The position numbers and the translations under genes are program-made. 64,000 nt of DNA from Castor canadensis (taxonomy: Eukaryota > Chordata > Mammalia > Rodentia > Castoridae): assembly GCF_047511655.1 (NCBI RefSeq), contig NC_133390.1, positions 158,531,583 to 158,595,582 on the forward strand, read 5' to 3'. The notes under the pieces were generated by a model. That model saw only the letters and a program-made list of their open reading frames with translations. It was not told the origin of the DNA and ran no database searches. Shown here in pieces: positions 55,744 to 64,000 of the stretch. The first letter of the stretch is position 1, and the number at the start of each line of letters is the position of its first letter.

Positions 55744-56020
55744 TATGGCTGAGTGTTGGCTCATACCTATTATCCCAGCAATTTGGGAATCAGAGATCAG
55801 GAGAACTATGGTTCAAAGCCATCCCTCATCAGACAAGTTGGATGTTGTGGTGCACACCTGTAATCCTAGCTATTCCGGATGTGTAGGTAGGAGGATCACA
55901 GTTTGAGGCTGGCCCCAGGCAGAAAGTGTAAGACCCTATCTGAAAAGCAGTGCAAAGCAAAAGGGCTGGGGACATAGCCTACCAAGAGCAAGGGCCTCAA
56001 ATTCAAACCCCAGTACCGAA
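55744..56020 (+). repeat. Three-module SINE
   Basis: Module 1 (ggctcatacctattatccca, shortened), module 2 (gcacacctgtaatcctagct ... agtgcaaagcaaaaggg), ID (caaattcaaaccccagtacc). Confidence 0.7.
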
Positions 56021-56290
56021 AGAAAAGAAAGGGAAGGAAAGAGCAGGGCAGGAGGGGAAGGGAGGAAGTAGAGGGAGGGAGGGAGGGAGGGAGGGAAGGA
56101 AGGGAGAAAGGAAGGAAGGAAGGAAGGAGAAAGGGAAGGAAGGAGAGAGGGAAGGAGGAAGGAAGGAAGGAGAGAGGGAGGGACGGAGGGAAAAAGAGGG
56201 AAGGAAGAAGAGAGGGAAAGAGGGAGGGAAGGGGAGGGAAGGGAGGGAGGGAGGGAGGGAGGGAGGGAGGAAGGAAGGAAGGAAGGAAAT
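56020..56290. repeat. Long (GGGA/GGAA)n purine tract
   Basis: Some 270 bp of almost uninterrupted purine following the tail of the preceding SINE; Lys/Glu/Arg/Gly-rich open frames on + are artefacts. Confidence 0.95.
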
Positions 56291-56301
56291 CTTATGCCAG
56301 A

Positions 56302-56466
56302 AGCCAGGCATGGACGCACACAACTATAATCCTAGAACTCAGGAAGCAGAAGCAGGAGGATATCAAATTCTAGGCCAGCATCAAATAGCATGTTTAAGGA
56401 CAGTCTTGGCTATACAGCAAGACCCTGCCTCAAATGAACCAAAACCAAAAAAAGGAAAAAAAAAAC
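56302..56466 (+). repeat. B1 monomer
   Basis: agccaggcatggacgcacac, tatacagcaagaccctgcct, with an A-rich tail. Confidence 0.7.
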
Positions 56467-56737
56467 TTATACTAATGTGTTCAAAAGCTGTGGTGAAATG
56501 GAATCATTCTATGAAGAATATAAATAAGAGATTCAATTAAAACATGCCAATGTCATTTTTTTAAAAAAAGGCAGAGATCAAAGAAGATAAAAATGAAATT
56601 TAACAAATGATCCTCAATTAGATTCTCCCCCCAAATCCTATAAAGGTCATATATAAATTGGAGAATTTGAATTTGGAGTATACACATTACATTATTCTAT
56701 GAAGGTTAAATCTTGGGTGTGATAATAGTATACGCAG

Positions 56738-56742
56738 AGAGA

Positions 56743-56774
<32 letters not shown>

Positions 56775-56776
56775 AA
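56738..56776. repeat. (GA)n microsatellite
   Basis: gagaaagagaaagagagaga and continuing GA units. Confidence 0.9.
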
Positions 56777-57032
56777 GTCTCTATACCTACATAGATGTAG
56801 ATTGTATGGTGAAATTATAACTGAAAAAACTAAAAAAAGTTTTCCATTCATCCAACTTTGCAGAAAGCATGAAATAAAAAATCAGGGACAAACTAATTCA
56901 AGGGGGAACAAATTTTGAATGGTTCTATAACCGCTAATTTTTCATTAGTAATAAAAATTTTCCCACAAAGAAAGCACACTCAGCCAGTTTGACAGGTAAG
57001 TTCTACCAACATTCAAGAAGTAGGTGATTCTG

Positions 57033-57235
57033 GCCAGGTGTCAATAGTTCACACCTGTAATTTTAGCTACTTGGGAGGGTGAGATCAGGAGGATGGAGGT
57101 TTGAGGCCAGCCCAGGCATATAGTTTCTGAGACCCTCTAAAGTGATCAGAACAAAATGAACTGGAGGTGTGGCTCAAATGGTAGAGTGCCTGCTTTGCAA
57201 GTTTGAATCTCTGAGTTCAAACCCACGTTCTGCCA
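57033..57235 (+). repeat. B1-ID dimeric SINE inside old L1
   Basis: ggccaggtgtcaatagttca start. On both sides gtaggtgattct and gtagatgattct occur, a likely TSD. Confidence 0.8.
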
Positions 57236-58262
57236 AAAACTGGTAGATGATTCTAATTTTACATTAACTCCTTCAAAGCAGACACTGTAAGTTCATACCA
57301 AAACCACTTACCAACACAAATGTAAAAATGCTAACTGAAATTTATCTCTATAATTCAGCAATGCATGAAAAAAAGAGCATGATAAAGTTGGGTTATGACC
57401 AGGTTGGGTTTATTCCAAGGTTAATTCAACATAAGGAAAGCTGTTATTTTATGTATCTCAAGCAGCATAAAGAAATCATATTAATATCTTGATAGCTGTA
57501 GAAAAGTAAAGAAATTCAGTAACTACTCACGATAAAAAATAACTTAAATAAAAGATTTCAGTGAAGTAGCAGGATATGAAATTAACATACAAATAGTGTT
57601 AATATGAATACATATTAAATGATTAGAGGACACAACAGTAAAGAAAACCACATATAAAATAATAGGAAGGAAAACATTGATAAGGAAAAACTATGAAGTG
57701 GAGCCTAACGCTATCAGACATTTAAAAAGCACTTTAAAAATCTCTATAAATTAAATAGTCCAGAACTGGCACATTAGTAGAAAAACACTATGCCAAAACA
57801 TTTATGGCAATTTAGTATATGACAAGGTGTTACATTATTGTGATAAACAGAAATTTTTTAATCAATGGAGCCAGGATAACTAGATAACGATTTGAAAAGA
57901 TAAAATGGAGCCTGTATCTCAGATCATTTACAAGAATAAATGTCAAATGGATTAGGGAATCTAAATATTAAAACAAAATAAAGCCATGAAGTACTAGCAA
58001 TAAAACACGGTGAATTCATTTCCTCCCCTCACTCCATGTCTCCTATTCATAACATAGACCAGGCACAGGACCTGAACTGAGGTATATATTGGGTAGGTTT
58101 ACTTTGCCTCCCCTTTCTACACAGTCAGTGTAAGAACACAGCCTGTGGTAAGTACTAGGAGGTTAGTGAATTCATTTTCAACCTTGATGCACAGAAAAAC
58201 TCAAAATCCAGAAGCAGTATAGACTGATTAGATTTATTTTTATTACATAAAAATAAAAAGTC

Positions 58263-58490
58263 AGCCAGGCTCTGGTGGCTCATGCCTGTAATTCTAATTA
58301 CGTGGGAAGCTGAGATTGGGAGGATCACCATTCAAGACCAGTCAGGGGCAAAAAGTCCACAAGACCTGCATCTCCAAAATAACCAGAGGAAAATGGACTG
58401 GAGGTGTGGCTCAAGAGGCAGACTGTCTGCTTTGCAAGTGTGAAGCCCTGAGTTCAAACCCTAACCCCAACAATAAATAAATAAATAAAT
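58263..58490 (+). repeat. B1-ID dimeric SINE with (AATA)n tail, inside old L1
   Basis: agccaggctctggtggctca start, ataaataaataaataa tail. Confidence 0.8.
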
Positions 58491-58554
58491 AACATAAAAA
58501 ATCTCACATGACCAAAACACCACAGACAAAATGAAAATATAAGTACTTACAAAA

Positions 58555-58749
58555 ACTTGTATGTGAGGACCAGGAGTCTGGCTCAAGTGTTACAGCACCT
58601 GCCTGGCAAGTGCAAGGAAGCCCTGTGTTGAAACTCCAGTACCACCTCCTCTGAAAAATAGGAATGGTAGAGCATTTGCCTACCAAGCATGAGACCCTGA
58701 GTTTAATTCCCAGTACCAACACAAACAAATAAAACAACTTGTATGTGAG
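58555..58749 (+). repeat. Tandem ID SINEs with 13-bp TSD, inside old L1
   Basis: TSD acttgtatgtgag lies at 58555-58567 and 58737-58749. Between them are two ID units in the same orientation (58569-58650 and 58667-58735), the second 5'-short, apparently inserted together. Confidence 0.75.
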
Positions 58750-59460
58750 TGTTCATAGTCCAATAAGCATAATAGCCAAAAAGAGTAGAAAAAAAAAAAC
58801 CCAAATGCCTATCAACTGATAAAAGGATGAATAAAATATCTCATATCAATATATGGTAATAAAAAGGAATGAAGTACTATTATAGATTGAGCATCCCTCA
58901 TCTGAAGATCTAAAATGCCCTGAAATATATTTGGATTTCAGTTTAGGGAAAACAAAAATAATTTCAAAAGTCCTGAATGAGAAAAGACTGAGGAACTGTA
59001 TCAAATGAGGAGACACAACCAACTAAATGCAATGTGGGACCTTGAAATGAAAACAACTGCCTTAATAGAAAAGTTCAAAATCTGCCATTCACTATGAAAG
59101 TTAGCAAAAGTGTTGATGATACTGAAGTACTGATGGCAGCCCCCACAGAGTGTGGCTAGAGGACCACTATAAAGTTTGGAATCTTCATTAAGGTCGTTTG
59201 TTAACCTTAAGTTGAGGCTGAAGCTAACTGGTACATGTATAATATCAGATGGCCTATGCAGAGGTATTTTAAAATAAATTATAGGGATCATGGCCCCATG
59301 GTAAAGACATCAAGGATAATGGGATGTCAGAGAAGAGTTTTAAGCTGGAGATAGCATCACTATTACAAGATGTTAGGGAAAAAGAACCTGATCCACCCTA
59401 TGGTTCCTCTCTAACTGCACATCTACGTAACTCTGCTTTGTTTTCTCTTTAAAACTGTGC

Positions 59461-59508
59461 TGGGCTGGAGGTGTGGCTCAAGTTCAAACCCCAGTACCCA
59501 AAAAAACA
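59461..59508 (+). repeat. ID SINE with large internal deletion
   Basis: gggctggaggtgtggctcaa joined directly to gttcaaaccccagtaccc. Confidence 0.6.
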
Positions 59509-59509
59509 A

Positions 59510-59935
59510 AACCTGTGCTATCCCTAAGCTACATGTGGCTGTTTAAAATAATGCAAAATTAATATAATAAAAAATTCAGTTCCTGGCCAAGCACCAGTGA
59601 CTCACGCCTATAATCTTAGCTACTCAGGAGGTAGAGATTAGGAGGATCACGGGGTTCGAAGTCAGCCCAGGCAAATAGTTCGCCAACCCCTATCTTGAAA
59701 AACCCTTCACAAAAAATAGGATTGGTGGAGTGGGTCATGGTGAAGGCCCTGAGTTCAAACCCCTGTACAACAAAAAAAAAAAAAAAAAAGAAAAAGAAAA
59801 TTCAGTTCCTCGATCTTACTAGCACATTTTAAGTGCTCAATAGCCACATGAAGCTTTTAACTACTGCATTGGTAATGCAGATAAAGAACATTTCCATCAT
59901 CACAAAAGGTTCTACTAGATAACACTGCTCTGGAA
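59510..59935 (+). mobile_element. hAT-type (MER) DNA-transposon fossil split by a SINE
   Basis: Left part ctacatgtggctgtttaaaa; right part aagtgctcaatagccacatg and aacatttccatcatcacaaa, ending gataacactgctctgg. A B1-ID dimer occupies 59585-59796. Confidence 0.55.
59571..59810 (+). repeat. B1-ID SINE with 14-bp TSD
   Basis: TSD aaaattcagttcct at 59571-59584 and 59797-59810; the dimer fills the space, ending in A18 and a short aaaaag run. Confidence 0.85.
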
Positions 59936-60011
59936 TATTGAAGTTTTCACAGTCAAACCCCTTTGTACAATTTATGTTAATAGTTTTTTTTTAAACAGAA
60001 TGAAGTTTCAA

Positions 60012-60136
60012 GAGAATGATACATTTCTATACCACTTTGTTTGGTTTTTTTTGAGGTACTGGGATTTAAACTCAGGGTTTTGTGCTTGCTAGATAGGCTA
60101 CTTGAGCCACACCTCCAGCGAGAATGATACATTTCT
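60012..60136 (-). repeat. ID SINE with perfect 17-bp TSD
   Basis: gagaatgatacatttct at 60012-60028 and 60120-60136. The 91-bp insert is one reverse ID unit (gaggtactgggatttaaact). Confidence 0.9.
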
Positions 60137-61027
60137 GAGAATGGAAAATAATTCAGCAATGACAAGAAATCTACAGATAAATGAAAAGAAGAAAGCACTT
60201 AGGTTTCAAGTTCCTTTGATCATTTTGATCTCTTCTTCCTGAAAAATGCTATCACTTAGCAAGTAAGAAAGGAAGAAGACTATAGGCCAGGAGAGGGGAG
60301 AAAAAACCCTCAAGAGTAAAAATTTTGTTTTGTCTTCCCATTCTTCCCTACTAACAGTATGTAACAAAAAAATAGGTCAGGAAAAAAAAATATGTATACC
60401 CTTGAAGAACTGAATCAAGTAGATTGTTAAAAGATACTCTCTTAGGAGAGTCCAAAAAACCTCACACCCCAGAGATGAGATTTCACTGTATAAATTCTGT
60501 TAGAAGCCCCTAAGTTTTAGTTTGTTACCAGAAGGCTCAGTGATTTATTCATCCTAAAGTGCTATTGTCAACATTTGAGTAGAAGATGATTCCCCCCACT
60601 TTGGAAAACCTGTGATTATAAAATGTGAACTAAATTTCAGGTACAATTTTATTTTTTGGACTTGGTCTCAGAGTCAGGTTTGCCTTATGGGAATAGAGCC
60701 CTGAAATGATAAAAGTGACGTTGAGTATTTTCTGAGTCTATTTATAAAAAGTGACGTTTCATTTAATTTTTCAGAACTACTCTGTTACATAGTGAAGCAT
60801 ATCTGAAATTTATTTTTAAAAAAACCTTCCAGCAATCTTTTGATGACTTGCTATTTATAAACCCTACGGCCAAACTTAATCTAGAGGTTTGTACTGCCAA
60901 TTTCACAGTGAACAGGTGAGCAAGCCTTCAGTTTACACTCCCCAGAAAACGCTGACTTAAAATGGAAGTATGTGCAATGTATGCAAGAAAGCCAGTTAGA
61001 AGAATGATGCTCTTTAAAAAGTCTCTC

Positions 61028-61125
61028 TCTCTTTTTTTTTTCTTTTCCTTTTGGTGGTGCTGAGAATCGAATTCAGGACCATATACACTACTAAGTCAGC
61101 ACTTTATCACTTGACCACATGCCTA
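61028..61125 (-). repeat. ID-like SINE (old)
   Basis: gtggtgctgagaatcgaatt, then tcacttgaccacatgcct. Confidence 0.65.
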
Positions 61126-61312
61126 ATCAATTTTTGAACTGCTTTGTTATAAAATAAAACACGAAATACAGAAAACCACACAAAATAAATATAAATCTTG
61201 TGACTGATAAAGTGAACATCTGTAACTACTACTCAGGTCAAGAGCTCTCCACATACTCTCCAAATCCCTCTACCTGCCAACCAATGACAATCCTCTACTC
61301 CTTTCCAAGTAA

Positions 61313-61529
61313 TGACCATGACTGTGGGTTTTGTTTGTTTGTTTTGCAGTACTGGGGTTGGAACTCAGGGCCTCACATTTGCTAGGCAAGCGCTCTACCA
61401 CTTGAGCCATTCCACCAGCCCTGTTTTATGTTGGATATTTTCAAGACAGGGCTGGTTTTGAACCTCAATCCTCCTGATCTCTGCCTCCTGAGTGAGGCAT
61501 GAGCCACTAGGACCCAGCTGACCATGACT
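61313..61529 (-). repeat. B1-ID SINE with 11-bp TSD
   Basis: tgaccatgact at 61313-61323 and 61519-61529. The insert has a (GTTT)n tail and long ID half; its B1 half is shortened. Confidence 0.8.
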
Positions 61530-62004
61530 TTTTCCCCCTCTTTTTATCATTACTATTTTCATCATCATCACCATTGTTGTTTCGTTGGGGGTCCACTGTG
61601 ACAGTCACAAAAGTTCTTACAATATATCATAGCTGAATTTACTCCCTCCATCATTCTCCTTTATTCCCTCTCCCGTGCCCCCATTCCTGGAATAGTGTCA
61701 ACAGGTCTCATTGTTCCATTTTCATACATGAGTACATAATATTTTCACCAAATTTATCCCTCTACACACTTTCCTTATATCCTCCCCCTCACACTGGCTG
61801 ACGATAACTTTTAATGGTAATCACTTCTTTGCATTTCCATGTGTTTTTTCACTTACATATACACCCCTTTATAGTCTTTCTTTTATTTTTAAAGAATCTC
61901 ACACAATTTTTAAGTCTCTCTTAATTTGCAATTCTAACTACCCATGTCATCCCACTTCCTCCTTACAATTCAACTACTGAACCCAGGACAAGCTGGTTCA
62001 ATAC

Positions 62005-62181
62005 ATGGTAACACATGCCTATAATCCCAGCACTAGGGAGTTGGAGACCAGCCCAGGCTACATATCGAGACTCTGTCTCAAAACACACAAACACACACAC
62101 ACACACACTGTGGACACTGTTCAAGTGGCAGGGCCCTCGTCTAGCAAGTCAGAGGCTCTGAGTTCAAATGCCAGTGCTGCC
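62005..62181 (+). repeat. B1-ID SINE with (CA)n linker
   Basis: catgcctataatcccagcac. The linker between modules has become a CA repeat (62083-62109); ID half ctgagttcaaatgccagtgc. Confidence 0.7.
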
Positions 62182-62385
62182 AAAATGAACAAACACACAC
62201 CCAGAACCTGGGGAATTTAAACCATAACACTTCCCACAGTTTTTCTAACTGTACACCTTGTCTCCAGTATTTATTGAAAATTGCAGCTGGCTCTAGAAGC
62301 TTGACCAATTTCAGATTTGATCCCTTTGGCAAAGCTTTGCTAGTGGTATGTTCTTTTCTCAGGAGGCATAATTATTTTCTTGTTT

Positions 62386-62454
62386 GTTTTTAGTGTTGGG
62401 GATCAAACCCAGGACCTTACATATGCTAGGCAAGCACTGAGCCACATCCCTGCT
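62386..62454 (-). repeat. ID-like SINE
   Basis: gtgttggggatcaaacccag, then gcactgagccacatccctgc. Confidence 0.7.
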
Positions 62455-62455
62455 T

Positions 62456-62666
62456 GATTTTTTTAATGGGACTGGGGTTCAAACTCAGGGCTTCACACTT
62501 GCAAAGTAGGTGTTCTCACTTGAGCCAAACCTTCAGCCCATTTTTTTCTGGTTATTTTGGCGAGATGGGTTCTCACAAACTACCCTGGCTGGCTTCAAAC
62601 TGCAATCCTCCTGATCTCAGTCCCAAGTAGCTAGGTTTACAGGCACAAGCCACTGGCACCTGGCTT
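62456..62666 (-). repeat. B1-ID dimeric SINE
   Basis: gggactggggttcaaactca start, ends aagccactggcacctggc. Confidence 0.8.
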
Positions 62667-62759
62667 CTGATTTTTGTTTCAGATGTCAGTTGTTACTGAT
62701 GCTTAATGCCTATATTAATAGGGATTGCAAAATGATATATCCTGTCATTCTGCTTTCTT

Positions 62760-64000
<1,241 letters not shown>

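Larger units (their letters stand above)
54590..58885 (+). mobile_element. Old L1 ORF2 fossil, broken up by later insertions
   Basis: Successive L1 ORF2 segments in order: endonuclease-like part at about 54780-55290, RT part at about 56830-58010, 3' part at 58200-58262, 58491-58567 and 58750-58885 (catgataaagttgggttatg; aatgcctatcaactgataaa). SINEs and two purine tracts lie between. Heavily decayed; boundaries approximate. Confidence 0.6.

Noticed and set aside
55950-56540. 196-codon open frame rich in Gly/Glu/Lys/Arg
   Set aside because: Produced by the purine tract between a SINE and a B1; composition artefact.
58886-59290. Trace beginning gattgagcatccctcatctg as a nameable DNA transposon
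   Set aside because: It recalls a dispersed mammalian repeat, but I cannot assign the family or borders.

Overview
The window is mammalian nuclear DNA, most likely from a rodent of the beaver/kangaroo-rat group (Castorimorpha, beaver favoured). The evidence is spliced vertebrate genes, a CpG-island promoter, L1, L2 and MIR fossils, and dozens of short SINEs in which a B1-like (7SL-type) module is fused to an ID-like tRNA module. The species guess rests on remembered SINE structure, not on a search.

Three protein genes account for the coding sequence, in the order known at human 20q11.22. (1) DYNLRB1, + strand: exons 2 to 4 at 2971-3046, 6893-7060 and 11644-11687. Exon 1, which would carry the ATG, lies left of the window. 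(2) MAP1LC3A (LC3A), + strand: four complete coding exons between 30586 and 31586, driven by a CpG-island promoter holding an unusual set of five perfect TGACGTCA (CRE/ATF) palindromes. (3) PIGU, - strand: the last five coding exons at 53325-53479, 51058-51201, 49091-49215, 43153-43295 and 32528-32641. The earlier exons lie right of the window. All splice junctions are GT-AG and keep frame. MAP1LC3A and PIGU converge, with their poly(A) signals only about 230 bp apart.

The remaining sequence is introns plus an 18-kb DYNLRB1-MAP1LC3A intergenic gap, and it is dominated by retroposons. There are two generations of L1: young copies (13163-13969 and 62880 to the right edge) that differ at one site in 220 bp, and old fossils (17.8-20.0, 23.3-23.9 and 54.6-58.9 kb) that other elements have entered. 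SINEs occur as B1-ID dimers, as a second B1-type module plus ID, and as three-module composites. Several insertions have clean target-site duplications (TSDs), including an L1 3' end that carried about 240 bp of downstream DNA with it. Also present are a U6 snRNA retropseudogene, a MER5A copy, hAT-type fossils, MaLR-like LTR fossils and long purine-rich microsatellites.

The three genes are not functionally linked. LC3A acts in autophagosome formation, DYNLRB1 in the dynein motor, and PIG-U in GPI anchoring at the ER. I found no unknown protein-coding system. The most interesting signals are the CRE cluster, the L1 3' transduction, the young L1 family and the modular SINE architecture.
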